Assembly: GCF_000472425.1 (NCBI RefSeq)
Contig: NZ_AXAI01000005.1
Coordinates: 186,001 to 250,000 of the forward strand
Direction of reading: 5' to 3'
DNA: 64,000 nt
Source of the DNA: Bradyrhizobium sp. Tv2a-2
GTDB taxonomy: Bacteria > Pseudomonadota > Alphaproteobacteria > Rhizobiales > Xanthobacteraceae
The notes below the pieces were generated by a model, which saw nothing but the letters and a program-made list of their open reading frames with translations, had not been told where the DNA came from and searched no databases. This document shows, piece after piece, positions 18,415 to 26,615 of the stretch. Position 1 is the first letter of the stretch; each line of letters begins with the position of its first letter. The position numbers were made by a program, and so were the translations under genes.

Positions 18415-18804
18415 TCATCCAGGCTTTTGCGGATCGAGCCAGCGCTGCACGGCCTCAAGGCTGTCGGCCGGCGTGGTGTTGAAGCAGATGCAGGCCGCAG
18501 GCGCGAGCCTGTGGACGAGATTGACGACCTTTTCGAACAACAACAGCACGTCTCCCGGCTGCCGCAACCCCGCGCCGATCAGCACGGCGTCGAAACTGTC
18601 CTTGGTCAACGCGGCTGCGATGACCGCTTCAGCAGTGTCACCGCGATCGATCAGGCAGGAGATGACATCGTAGCCGCCGGAACGCACCCGCTCGAGCTGG
18701 CTGTCGATATAGTGGCGAAACATCTCGGGCGTAAATTGCGGCAGCGATGAGAAGTCCACGAAGGCGGGATCGATACCGATTGCGAGCACCCTTTTCCTGG
18801 CCAT
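18415..18804 (-). CDS. conserved hypothetical protein
   Basis: 129 residues starting MARKRVLAIGIDPAFVDFSS. Regular alternation of strands and helices (RVLAIGIDP, YDVISCLIDRG, FDAVLIGAGLR, LAPAACICFNTTP) resembles a Rossmann-like or receiver-type three-layer fold without the phosphorylatable Asp pattern. In the same direction and just downstream of the ECF42-like sigma gene (62-base gap), so it may be cotranscribed. The frame can be extended upstream into the sigma gene's end, but the internal ATG gives a sensible N-terminus. Function unknown. Confidence 0.65.
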   Translation of the reverse strand: MARKRVLAIGIDPAFVDFSSLPQFTPEMFRHYIDSQLERVRSGGYDVISCLIDRGDTAEAVIAAALTKDSFDAVLIGAGLRQPGDVLLLFEKVVNLVHRLAPAACICFNTTPADSLEAVQRWLDPQKPG

Positions 18805-18865
18805 GAACGCTGCTCCCGCAAGCAGATCAGGCGGAGCCAACGCACTCGCCCGGATTCGGTTCCGA

Positions 18866-20137
18866 TCAAGGCGAAGCCGCAGCAGCCGCTTCGGCGGCGC
18901 GGCGCAGCAGGAATTCCGCCTCGCGCCTGTTGCCGGCGAGTCCTGCGGCCTGTTCGAAGGCGGCGCGGGCCTCGCAGTGGCGGCCCAGCTTGAACAGGAA
19001 ATCGCCGCGCACACTTGAAAGGAGATGATAGGTATTCAGCGCGCCTGATTCAGCGATGCGCTCGACAATGGCGAGCCCTGCGCCCGCCCCTTCGGCCATG
19101 CCGATGGCGACCGCGCGATTGAGCTCGATCACGGGCGAGGAGACCAATCGCGCAAGCTCGTCATAGAGCGCGGCGATGCGTCGCCAATCGGTATCCTCAC
19201 GCCCCCTCGCTTGCGCATGGCAGGCCACGATCGCTGCCTGCAGCGCATAGAATCCGGTGCCGCCGAGGGCGCGCGCACGTGCCAGCGCACGCAAGCCGCG
19301 GCTGATCTGCAGCTGGTCCCATAGCGCGCGGTTCTGGTCCATCAGGAGCACCGGCGCGCCGCGCGCATCGACGCGGGCGGCCATGCGCGAGGCGTTGAGC
19401 TCCATCAGCGCAAGCAGTCCGTGGGTCTCCGGCTGCTGCGGAGCCAGCGCCGTGAGCACGCGGCCCATCCGCAGCGCCTCGTTGCAGAGCTGCGGACGAT
19501 GCCAATCGTCGCCGTGCGCGGCGACATAGCCCTCGTTGAAGACGAGGTAGACGACCTCGCAGACCGAGGCGAGCCGCACCGACAGCTGCTCTCCGCGCGG
19601 TGTTTCGTAATGAAGGCCCGCTTCCGACAGCGTCCGCTTGGCGCGCACGATGCGTTGCGCCACGGTTGCGTCGGACAGCAGGAACGCGCGGGCGATCTCC
19701 GCGGTGGTGAGGCCGCAGATCATCCGCAACGCCAGCGCCGCACGTGCCTCGCGCGAGAGCAGGGGATGGCAGGCGGTGAAGACCAGCCGTAGCATCTCGT
19801 CGCCGATCTCGTCGTCGAGCGCTGCATCCGGATCAGGCATCGCCTGCTGCTCCCGCTCCATGTCGCCTGCGATGAGGCCGTGCTTGCGCGCGATCATCCG
19901 GCGCTGGCGCAGATGATCGAACGCGCGGCGCTTGGCAGTCGCCATCAGCCAGGCGCCGGGATTATCCGGCACACCGGTCGACGGCCAATGCTGCAGCGCT
20001 GCGACGAGGGCGTCCTGGGTAAAATCCTCGGCGACCGGCACGTCGCGCAGCATGCGCGATAGCGACGTCATCAGCCGCGGCTGCTCGACGCGCCAGGTCG
20101 CGAGGATCAAGCGTTCGATCTCAGCCTGCGGCGGCAT
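18866..20137 (-). CDS. ECF42-like RNA polymerase sigma factor
   Basis: 423 residues. Sigma region 2 (LMTSLSRMLRDVPVAEDFTQDALVAALQHW) and region 4 (RAFLLSDATVAQRIVRAKRTL) occupy the first 180 residues. The remaining 240 residues are a helical TPR-like extension (LVFNEGYVAAHGDDW, LLALMELNASRM, PVIELNRAVAIGMAEGAGA), the hallmark of the ECF42 group, which uses it in place of an anti-sigma factor. ATG 20137 is chosen because the YCII gene, the usual ECF42 partner, ends at 20121, giving a 17-base overlap. Confidence 0.88.
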   Translation of the reverse strand: MPPQAEIERLILATWRVEQPRLMTSLSRMLRDVPVAEDFTQDALVAALQHWPSTGVPDNPGAWLMATAKRRAFDHLRQRRMIARKHGLIAGDMEREQQAMPDPDAALDDEIGDEMLRLVFTACHPLLSREARAALALRMICGLTTAEIARAFLLSDATVAQRIVRAKRTLSEAGLHYETPRGEQLSVRLASVCEVVYLVFNEGYVAAHGDDWHRPQLCNEALRMGRVLTALAPQQPETHGLLALMELNASRMAARVDARGAPVLLMDQNRALWDQLQISRGLRALARARALGGTGFYALQAAIVACHAQARGREDTDWRRIAALYDELARLVSSPVIELNRAVAIGMAEGAGAGLAIVERIAESGALNTYHLLSSVRGDFLFKLGRHCEARAAFEQAAGLAGNRREAEFLLRRAAEAAAAASP

Positions 20138-20519
20138 TACAGCCGATATCGTGCACCTGCGGGGGACCCTGAGTCGCGAACGCACGCACCTCGCAGGTTC
20201 CGTTCCAGCCCGGCAGATGTTCGAGATGCAGCTGCATGAACTCCCTTGCCATCGCGAGCGCTTCGTCCCTGTCGCGCAGCTCGAAGATCGCATAGCCGCC
20301 GATGACTTCCTTGGCCTCCACAAAGGGCCCATCGGTGACGGAGAGCTTGCCATCGGCGATATGGACCTGCGCGCCGGCCGCAAGCGGCATTAGCCCGCCG
20401 GTGTCGAGCATCCGTCCGGCCTTGATCTCGCGCTCGGCGAGCTTGCCGACAGCCTCCAGCAGCGCCGGCGTCGGCCCGATCTGAGGCTGTGGGCTGGTCA
20501 CGATATACATGAAGCGCAT
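20121..20519 (-). CDS. YCII/DGPF-domain protein
   Basis: 132 residues of the YCII family. Diagnostic features are MRFMYIVTSPQPQIGPTPAL, the internal VTDGPFVEAKEVIGGYAIFEL (the DGPF-type signature) and an alpha/beta dimer-type end. YCII proteins of this type are encoded next to ECF42 sigma factors and are their usual regulon members. The gene overlaps the sigma start by 17 bases. Catalytic role unknown. Confidence 0.88.
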   Translation of the reverse strand: MRFMYIVTSPQPQIGPTPALLEAVGKLAEREIKAGRMLDTGGLMPLAAGAQVHIADGKLSVTDGPFVEAKEVIGGYAIFELRDRDEALAMAREFMQLHLEHLPGWNGTCEVRAFATQGPPQVHDIGCNAAAG

Positions 20520-20663
20520 CGGGAAGCTCCTCGTTCCGCGGCCGGAAATTCGGCTCGCTTATGGGACGACGAACGAGGAGCAGAGAAATCGACAGGATGC
20601 TTGAGAAAATTGCGCTGGTTCTGCGCGGCCTGCCCCAACGGAGGAAGCCGCCGGTTGGCGGCC

Positions 20664-21359
20664 TTACTGCCGCAGCATGATCAGGGGATCGGCGCTGTCG
20701 GGCACCAGCCGCCATTGCGCGTTGTCGTCGGCCTCGAAGTGCCAGATTTCGCCGCGGTCGGACATCAGCAGGATCTGGCCGTGCTCCAGCCGCCATTGCG
20801 TCGGCGCGAAGGCGGCGACGGCCGGATCGCATTTCGGCTTCAGGAACACCTGGAAATTGTCGTTGCCGGCGTCATTGTTGGTCAGCGTCAACCCGCAGAC
20901 CGTGTTGCCATTGCCGCGCACCATCGCCCAGTCGCCGATCATTTGATCCTGCGACTTGGCGATCGAACGGGCGGCAGCGAGGTTCTGCAGGATGTAGACC
21001 CCCTCATTGGCGCGCACGCCTTCGAAAATGCCGGTTTCGACCTGGGTGAAGTCGAGCACGGCCTCGCCGCTCGCATCCTGCAGGCGGACGATGTCGAGCC
21101 CCTTGATGCTCCAGGCCTTGATATCCTTGGTGAAGGGCAGCGCCGTCGCGCAGCCCGGCTCAAGCTCGAGCTTCAGGCCTTGCGGGATGGTGTCGCCCTT
21201 CAGCGTCACCACACAGGTCTTGCTGCGCTCGGTGGTGGCGAGCTCCCACTGGCCGATCATGTCCTTCTTCAGGCTTGCCGCATCCTGCGTCCGCGCCGGC
21301 GTTGCCGCGACGAGCAACGCCAGAGCCGCGGCATATGGTGAGAAGGCGCAGGATTTCAT
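20664..21359 (-). CDS. AprI/Inh-family metalloprotease inhibitor, two domains
   Basis: 231 residues with a signal peptide (ends PARTQ). Two similar beta-barrel units follow: MIGQWELATTERSKTCVVTL near residue 34 and MIGDWAMVRGNGNTVCGLTL near residue 141, each with the W, the Cys and a matching C-terminal Cys (EPGCA; KPKCD), which suggests one disulfide per domain. Classical Inh proteins have one domain of about 105 residues and block serralysin-type secreted metalloproteases. No protease or type I secretion gene lies nearby. It is separated from the dehydrogenase gene by 42 bases on the same strand. Confidence 0.82.
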   Translation of the reverse strand: MKSCAFSPYAAALALLVAATPARTQDAASLKKDMIGQWELATTERSKTCVVTLKGDTIPQGLKLELEPGCATALPFTKDIKAWSIKGLDIVRLQDASGEAVLDFTQVETGIFEGVRANEGVYILQNLAAARSIAKSQDQMIGDWAMVRGNGNTVCGLTLTNNDAGNDNFQVFLKPKCDPAVAAFAPTQWRLEHGQILLMSDRGEIWHFEADDNAQWRLVPDSADPLIMLRQ

Positions 21360-21401
21360 CGGCGACAGCCTTACGAAGAGCCTATGACGCGGGCCTGGGC
21401 T

Positions 21402-22391
21402 TCAGCGAGCTTTGGCCGGCGTCTCCATGACCGGGGTCAGTGGCGGCTTGCCGGCGAACCAGGTCTTGAGATTGTCAACCACGAGCTGGTCCATGGCATT
21501 GCGCGTTACCACGGAAGCTGAACCGATATGTGGCAACAAGACGACATTCTGCATTGCCTTCAGCTCATCCGGCACATTTGGCTCACGCTCGAACACGTCG
21601 AGCCCGGCCGCGAGGATCGTGCCCGACTTAAGCGCCTGGATCATGGCCTGTTCGTCCACCACCGTGCCGCGGGCGACATTGATGATGACGCCGCGAGGGC
21701 CGAGCGCCTTCATCACCTCCGCATTGATCATCTTGGCCGTGCCCGGGCCGCCGGGCACGATCACGACCAGCGTATCGACCGCCTTGGCCATCTCCGTCAG
21801 GTCGGGATAGTGCTTGTTGGGCAGCTCCTTGATGGGGTTGCGGGTGTGATAGACCACCGGCACCTTCGAGGCTTCCAGCCGCCGCGCGATGGCCTGTCCG
21901 ATCCGGCCCATACCGACCATGCCGACCGTGCGATCGCGCAGGGAGCCGGCGCTCAAGGGATATTGCCCGTTGTGCCACAGCCCCGCGCGCAGATATTTGT
22001 CGGCCTTGACGAACTCGCGCAGCGTCGCGATCAAAAGGCCCATGGCGATGTCGGCGACTTCCTCCGTCAGCACGTCGGGCGTGTTGGTGACCATGATGTT
22101 GTGGTCGCGCGCATAGGCCGCGTCGACGTGGTCGTAACCGACGCCGAAGGAGGAGACGATCTCGAGCTTGGGGAATCTCGCCAAGGTCCTGGCGTCGCCG
22201 CGAACGGTGTTGTAGGTGATCGCGATGCCGCGCACTTTTTCGGCGACCTCGGGCGTCAGCCGTTCGAGATCGCCAGTCGTCTCGAAGCTGTGCAGCACGA
22301 ACTGGTCCGAAAAGCCCTTTTCGACGATCGGCTTGCGCGGCCCGTGAACCAGCAGGTGGATCTTTCCCGAATGAGTTGTTCCGGCCGCCAT
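21402..22391 (-). CDS. D-isomer-specific 2-hydroxyacid dehydrogenase
   Basis: 329 residues. NAD(P)-binding motif GMVGMGRIGQAIA is near residue 155; the catalytic Arg (NVARGTVVDE), Glu (FEREPNVPDEL) and His (LLPHIGSAS) are in place. It resembles glyoxylate/hydroxypyruvate reductases (GhrB type). Its ATG overlaps the stop of the ABC permease gene by one base (TAATG), so it is the last gene of that transport operon; its substrate may be a metabolite of the imported compound, which is inference. Confidence 0.9.
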   Translation of the reverse strand: MAAGTTHSGKIHLLVHGPRKPIVEKGFSDQFVLHSFETTGDLERLTPEVAEKVRGIAITYNTVRGDARTLARFPKLEIVSSFGVGYDHVDAAYARDHNIMVTNTPDVLTEEVADIAMGLLIATLREFVKADKYLRAGLWHNGQYPLSAGSLRDRTVGMVGMGRIGQAIARRLEASKVPVVYHTRNPIKELPNKHYPDLTEMAKAVDTLVVIVPGGPGTAKMINAEVMKALGPRGVIINVARGTVVDEQAMIQALKSGTILAAGLDVFEREPNVPDELKAMQNVVLLPHIGSASVVTRNAMDQLVVDNLKTWFAGKPPLTPVMETPAKAR

Positions 22392-23206
22392 TAGTTTTCC
22401 TTTCCAAGCGCGCTTTCGTGCCAGCGTCTTAATGCGAGATGGGAAATTAGCGCCAGCAGCCCATAGATGACAATCCCGGCCAGCGAAAGCAGCAAAAGCG
22501 CCGCAAACATGCGCGGAATGTTCAGCCGATAGCCGGATTCGGCGATCCGGTAGGCAAGGCCCGAGCCCGCACCCGCGGTGCCGGCGGCGATTTCCGCGAC
22601 CACCGCGCCGATCAGCGACAATCCTCCGGATATCCGCAGGCCGCCGAGGATGTAGGGCAAGGCCGAGGGCAATTTCAGAAGCCGCAGGCTCTGCAGGCGG
22701 GAGGCACCATAGAGCTGGAACAATCCGGCGAGATTGCGATCCACCGAATTGAGGCCGAGCGTGGTGTTGGACAAGACCGGAAAGAAGCCGACGATCCAGG
22801 CACAGACCACGACCGCGGTCTGCTGCGGCAGATAGATCAGCAGCAGCGGAGCGATCGCGATGACCGGCGTGACTTGCAGGATCACCGCATAGGGAAACAG
22901 CGAATATTCGACGAGCTTCGACTGGTTGAACAGAAGCGCAAGCGCGATGCCGCCGATGCTGGCCGCGATGAAGCCTTCGAGCGTCGTGAGCAGCGTGGTG
23001 AGGAGCGATTGGAACAGCACCGTCCAGTCGCTGATCAAGGTCCGCAGCACCAGGAGCGGCCCGGGTAGCACATAGGGCGGGATGTTGTTGATGCGCACCA
23101 CGAGCTCCCAGGCGGCGAGCCCGAGCACCAGCACCAGGGCCGGCAGCAGGATCCGCAACAGCCGAAAGCCACGCCTGTTCTCGACGGCGCTGCGCTGCGC
23201 GCTCAT
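22391..23206 (-). CDS. ABC transporter permease (SsuC/TauC type)
   Basis: 271 residues from ATG 23206, which overlaps the ATPase stop by four bases (ATGA). Six hydrophobic segments; the EAA coupling loop is seen as LFQLYGASRLQSLRLLKLPSALPYILGGLR. Belongs to the NitT/TauT group that imports sulfonates, nitrate, pyrimidine precursors or aromatic acids. The extended reading frame up to 23440 is a shadow of the ATPase gene. Partner of the upstream ATPase and binding protein. Confidence 0.92.
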   Translation of the reverse strand: MSAQRSAVENRRGFRLLRILLPALVLVLGLAAWELVVRINNIPPYVLPGPLLVLRTLISDWTVLFQSLLTTLLTTLEGFIAASIGGIALALLFNQSKLVEYSLFPYAVILQVTPVIAIAPLLLIYLPQQTAVVVCAWIVGFFPVLSNTTLGLNSVDRNLAGLFQLYGASRLQSLRLLKLPSALPYILGGLRISGGLSLIGAVVAEIAAGTAGAGSGLAYRIAESGYRLNIPRMFAALLLLSLAGIVIYGLLALISHLALRRWHESALGKEN

Positions 23207-24036
23207 AAGGCCGACCGCCCGGAATAAGAGGGCGCGAGCGCGGCCGAGACCTTGCGGCAATAATCGGTGTAAGCCGCGGAGGTGCGAAACTCCTCGCCGC
23301 GCGGCTCCAGCGCCGTGACGCTGATCTCGGCGGCGATGCGGCCGGGGCGCGAGGTCATCACCACCACGCGCTGCGACAGATAGACGGATTCGAACACCGA
23401 GTGGGTGACGAAGATGACGGTCTTGCGCAGGTTCCGCCACAGCGCCAGCAGGTCATTGTTGAGGCGGAAGCGGGTGATCTCGTCCAGCGCGGCGAACGGT
23501 TCGTCCATCAGCAGGATGTCCGGATCGGTGACGAGTGCGCGCGCCAGCGATACCCGCATCTTCATGCCGCCGGAGAGCTCGCGCGGATAGCTTTTTGCAA
23601 ATTCCAGAAGGCCCACGCGCTGCAGCGCCTCTTCGACGCGCGCATCGGCTTGCGCCGCCGCCACCCGCGCGAGCTTCAAGGGCAGCCGCACATTTTCACG
23701 CACGCTGGTCCAGGGCATCAGGGTCGGCTCCTGGAATACGAATCCGATGGCCTGACCCGAAATGCCTTGTCCCGGCCGTCCCTCCTCGCCGTGATAGGAC
23801 ACACGCACCTCGCCCGACGTCGGCGCGCTGAGGCCCGCGATGATGCGCAGCGCCGTCGACTTGCCGCAGCCCGACGGCCCGACCAGGGCCACGAACTCGC
23901 CCTTGCGGACCTTCAGATCGAGCTGGCCTAGCGCCGCAACCCCGCTGTCATAGATCTTGGTGACGCCTTGCAGGCTGACCGAGATACCCGCGATATCGGC
24001 TCCGCTACCGGGCAAGATGATGCCTTCATCCATCAA
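23203..24036 (-). CDS. ABC transporter ATP-binding protein (SsuB/TauB type)
   Basis: 277 residues. Walker A GPSGCGKST, Q-loop GFVFQEPTLMPW, signature LSGGMKMRVSLARALV, Walker B DILLMDEPFAALDE and switch His VTHSVFES are all present. The spacing to the binding-protein gene (24033-24036, ATGA overlap) shows translational coupling. The C-terminal end (SAAYTDYCRKVSAALAPSY) is slightly longer than the minimal NBD. Confidence 0.92.
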   Translation of the reverse strand: MMDEGIILPGSGADIAGISVSLQGVTKIYDSGVAALGQLDLKVRKGEFVALVGPSGCGKSTALRIIAGLSAPTSGEVRVSYHGEEGRPGQGISGQAIGFVFQEPTLMPWTSVRENVRLPLKLARVAAAQADARVEEALQRVGLLEFAKSYPRELSGGMKMRVSLARALVTDPDILLMDEPFAALDEITRFRLNNDLLALWRNLRKTVIFVTHSVFESVYLSQRVVVMTSRPGRIAAEISVTALEPRGEEFRTSAAYTDYCRKVSAALAPSYSGRSAL

Positions 24037-25091
24037 TTCTTGTTCATCACATTTTTGGGCCGCAGGTCGAGGCCGACACCCTTGTTGATGAAGCGCAGCG
24101 TATAGGACTTGCGGTAGTCGATGTCGGGGCGCACCACGCCCGCCCGCACCATCTTTTCGAAGAAGCTTGCAACGCGTTCATCGCTCATGGCACCGATGCC
24201 GTTCTTCAGCGAATCCCCGGAGTCGACGATGCCATAGTCCCTCATCGTCTTGATCGAGTAGGCGAGCAGCTCGTCGGTCATTTCCGGATTGAGCTGCTTG
24301 ATCATGGCGTTTGCGGCCGCGTTGTCGCCGTAGAGATAATTGTACCAGCCGACCATGGAGGCATCGACAAAGCGCTGCACGAGATCCGGCTTCTTGTCGA
24401 TCAGGTCCTGGCGCGTCTCGATCAGGGTCGAATAGGAATTGTAGCCATAATCGGAGAGCAGGAAGACGGTCGGCTTCCAGCCCGCGCTCTTCTCGACCGA
24501 GTAGGGCTCGGAGGTGACATAGCCCTGCATCGCGCTTTGCCCGGTGGCGATGAAAGGCTGCGGATTGAAATTATAAGGCCTCACGTTTTTTTCATTGAAG
24601 CCGTATTCGGACTTCAGCCACTGGAAATAGGTGGTGATACCCTCCTTGGACACGAACAGCGTCAGCGGCTTCAGGTCCTCGAGCTTGGTCGCCTTGACCT
24701 CGGGATGGGTCAACAGCACCTGCGGGTCCTTCTGGAACACCGCGGCGACCGAGACGACCGGCACCTTGTTGGTGACCGCGTCGAATGACATCAGCGTGTT
24801 CGCCGCCATGAAGAAATCGAGCTTGCCCGCGACCAGCAGCATGCGGTTGTTGACGTTCGGTCCACCTGGAACGATGGTGACGTCGAGGCCGTATTTCTTG
24901 TACGTGCCGTCGGCGACCGCCTGGAAGAAGCCGCCATGCTCGGCTTCCGCAACCCAGTTGGTTCCGAACGAGACCTTGTCCAGCTGCTCCCCGAGAGTTG
25001 ATTGCGCTTTGGACTGGGCGAAGACCGGCGAAGCCATTAGCCATGCCGCGACAAGGCCGGTTAACGCTCGCAGCAAAAGAGCCGGGTTCAT
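24033..25091 (-). CDS. NMT1/SsuA-type periplasmic substrate-binding protein
   Basis: 352 residues from ATG 25091 (signal peptide MNPALLLRALTGLVAAWLMA, cleavage after FAQ). The body reads VSFGTNWVAEAEHGGFFQAV, typical of NMT1/ThiY-like binding proteins, then VVSVAAVFQKDPQVLLTHPE. First gene of a four-gene operon (binding protein, ATPase, permease, dehydrogenase). A start further upstream would add MGQNDQRSPT, which is not signal-like. The ligand is not defined by sequence; NMT1-type proteins bind pyrimidines, sulfonates, nitrate or organic acids. Confidence 0.9.
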   Translation of the reverse strand: MNPALLLRALTGLVAAWLMASPVFAQSKAQSTLGEQLDKVSFGTNWVAEAEHGGFFQAVADGTYKKYGLDVTIVPGGPNVNNRMLLVAGKLDFFMAANTLMSFDAVTNKVPVVSVAAVFQKDPQVLLTHPEVKATKLEDLKPLTLFVSKEGITTYFQWLKSEYGFNEKNVRPYNFNPQPFIATGQSAMQGYVTSEPYSVEKSAGWKPTVFLLSDYGYNSYSTLIETRQDLIDKKPDLVQRFVDASMVGWYNYLYGDNAAANAMIKQLNPEMTDELLAYSIKTMRDYGIVDSGDSLKNGIGAMSDERVASFFEKMVRAGVVRPDIDYRKSYTLRFINKGVGLDLRPKNVMNKN

Positions 25092-25217
25092 GGTTGGACT
25101 CCGTTGGTCATTCTGGCCCATGATAGGGAGAGTTCGGAACGCTCATGGCGCCGATATAGCGCACCTGGACGATGACGAAACTAGCCTGCAAATCCACTGA
25201 ATGAAACCTTTGACTCA

Positions 25218-26030
25218 ATGACCCGCAATCCGCCCCGCGACTGGAACGACATTCACTGGCCGAATATCGACGCCGCCACGGCCGGCAGCTGGATCGCGGT
25301 GCTGCCGCTGGCTGCGACTGAGCAGCATGGGCCACATCTGCCGCTCGCGACCGACGTGATGATCGCACAGGCCTATCTTGCGGAGGTGCGCAAGCTCTTG
25401 CCCGCGGATCTGCCGGTGACATTCCTGTCCGTGCAGCCGGTCGGCATCTCCACCGAGCATATCGATTTTCCGGGAACGTTGACGCTGTCCCCGATGGCGG
25501 CGCTCGAGCAATGGATGGCGCTTGGCGAGAGCGTGGCGCGCGCGGGCGTGAGGAAACTCGTCATGGTCACGAGCCATGGCGGCAACAGCGCGGCGATGTC
25601 GCTCGCTGCCCAGGAGCTGCGCGCGTCGCTTGGGCTTCTCGTCGTCACCACATCATGGTCGCGCTTTGGCACGCCGCAGGGACTGTTCCCGGACGAGGAG
25701 CTGCGCCACGGCATCCATGGCGGCGCGGTGGAAACCTCGATCATGCTCGCGCGGTTTGCCGATCAGGTGCGCGAGGAGAACATCGCCGACTTCCGGTCTG
25801 CGAGCATCGGCATCGAAAAGCGCCATCGCTGGCTGTCGACGCAACGGCCGGCGCCGTTTGCCTGGCAGGCGCAAGACCTCCATCCGAGCGGCGCCGTCGG
25901 CAACGCGACCCTGGCCACGTGCGAGAAGGGCGAGCAACTGCTTGCGCACGGTGCCCGCGCGTTCTGCGAGCTTCTCGCCGACGTCGATAATTTTGATGTG
26001 AAACAGCTCGCCAAAGGCCCCGGGGCTTAA
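25218..26030 (+). CDS. creatininase family protein
   Basis: 270 residues. Metal-binding signature seen as LPLAATEQHGPHLPLATDVMIA (Glu/His/Asp), followed by GISTEHIDFPGTLTL and SHGGNSAAM, then the C-terminal HGGAVETSIMLA with its Glu. This matches the creatinine amidohydrolase/FAPy deformylase/MftE superfamily. It is divergent from the ABC operon, with 126 bases between start codons, so a shared regulator and a linked substrate are plausible. The exact reaction is unknown: amide hydrolysis is the family theme. Confidence 0.87.
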   Translation: MTRNPPRDWNDIHWPNIDAATAGSWIAVLPLAATEQHGPHLPLATDVMIAQAYLAEVRKLLPADLPVTFLSVQPVGISTEHIDFPGTLTLSPMAALEQWMALGESVARAGVRKLVMVTSHGGNSAAMSLAAQELRASLGLLVVTTSWSRFGTPQGLFPDEELRHGIHGGAVETSIMLARFADQVREENIADFRSASIGIEKRHRWLSTQRPAPFAWQAQDLHPSGAVGNATLATCEKGEQLLAHGARAFCELLADVDNFDVKQLAKGPGA

Positions 26031-26294
26031 TCCGCGAGCAGCCTAACCTGCTGGAATCACGAGTTAAAGAGCCAGCAGCGCCGAGCGCCAGAACCCTTGT
26101 CGGCGCCGCCATCGTCGGCAGACGCCTTCGGCAATTACATCGGCGCTGTTCGCACCTGGACCCGACCCCGGCCTCTCACTTGTGGTGGATTCTCGCGTCC
26201 GACACGGGCGCCTCGTCCGCTCTGTGTCGTTCCTCGACCCGTCCGGCCGTCCCCCCGTGCGGGTCACCTTGCTTTGACTCTCCCATGCTTTGAA

Positions 26295-26330
26295 TTGACA
26301 TAGTATAGGGGGGTATCCTATAAGTATTTG
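26295..26330 (+). promoter_or_regulatory. DmeR promoter with overlapping G-tract operator
   Basis: A -35 box TTGACA (26295-26300) and a -10 box TATAAG (26319-26324) are 18 bases apart. Between them lies TATAGGGGGGTATCCTATA (26304-26322), a G-run flanked by inverted TATAGG/CCTATA, the kind of site bound by RcnR/CsoR-family repressors. Transcription would start at or next to the ATG at 26331, giving a leaderless message. Confidence 0.65.
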
Positions 26331-26609
26331 ATGAGCCATACCGTCAAAGAGAAGAAGAAGCTCCTGGCCCGGGTCGGCCGTATCCGCGGCCAGGTCGAGG
26401 CGCTGGAGCGCGCACTTGCAGAGGAGACGGAGTGCGGGCGTATCATGCATATGATCGCGGGCATTCGCGGCAGCGTCGCCGGCCTGATGGCCGAGGTGGT
26501 CGAGGACCACGTCCGAACCCATCTGGTCGATCCGCAGAAGAATCCGGGCGCGCTGAACGCCGATGCTGCCGAGCAACTGATCGACGTCGTCCATAGCTAT
26601 CTGAGGTGA
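26331..26609 (+). CDS. dmeR: RcnR/DmeR-type metal-responsive repressor
   Basis: 92 residues, all-helical CsoR/RcnR fold. Numbering from MSHT, the Ni/Co ligands of E. coli RcnR are all kept: His3, Cys35 (ETECGRI), His60 and His64 (VEDHVRTHLV). This set fits cobalt/nickel sensing rather than copper or formaldehyde. The ATG at 26331 is chosen because the upstream TTG lies in the promoter. It represses its own operon with dmeF, which begins six bases after its stop. Release of the DNA on metal binding is family knowledge. Confidence 0.9.
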   Translation: MSHTVKEKKKLLARVGRIRGQVEALERALAEETECGRIMHMIAGIRGSVAGLMAEVVEDHVRTHLVDPQKNPGALNADAAEQLIDVVHSYLR

Positions 26610-26615
26610 GCGACC

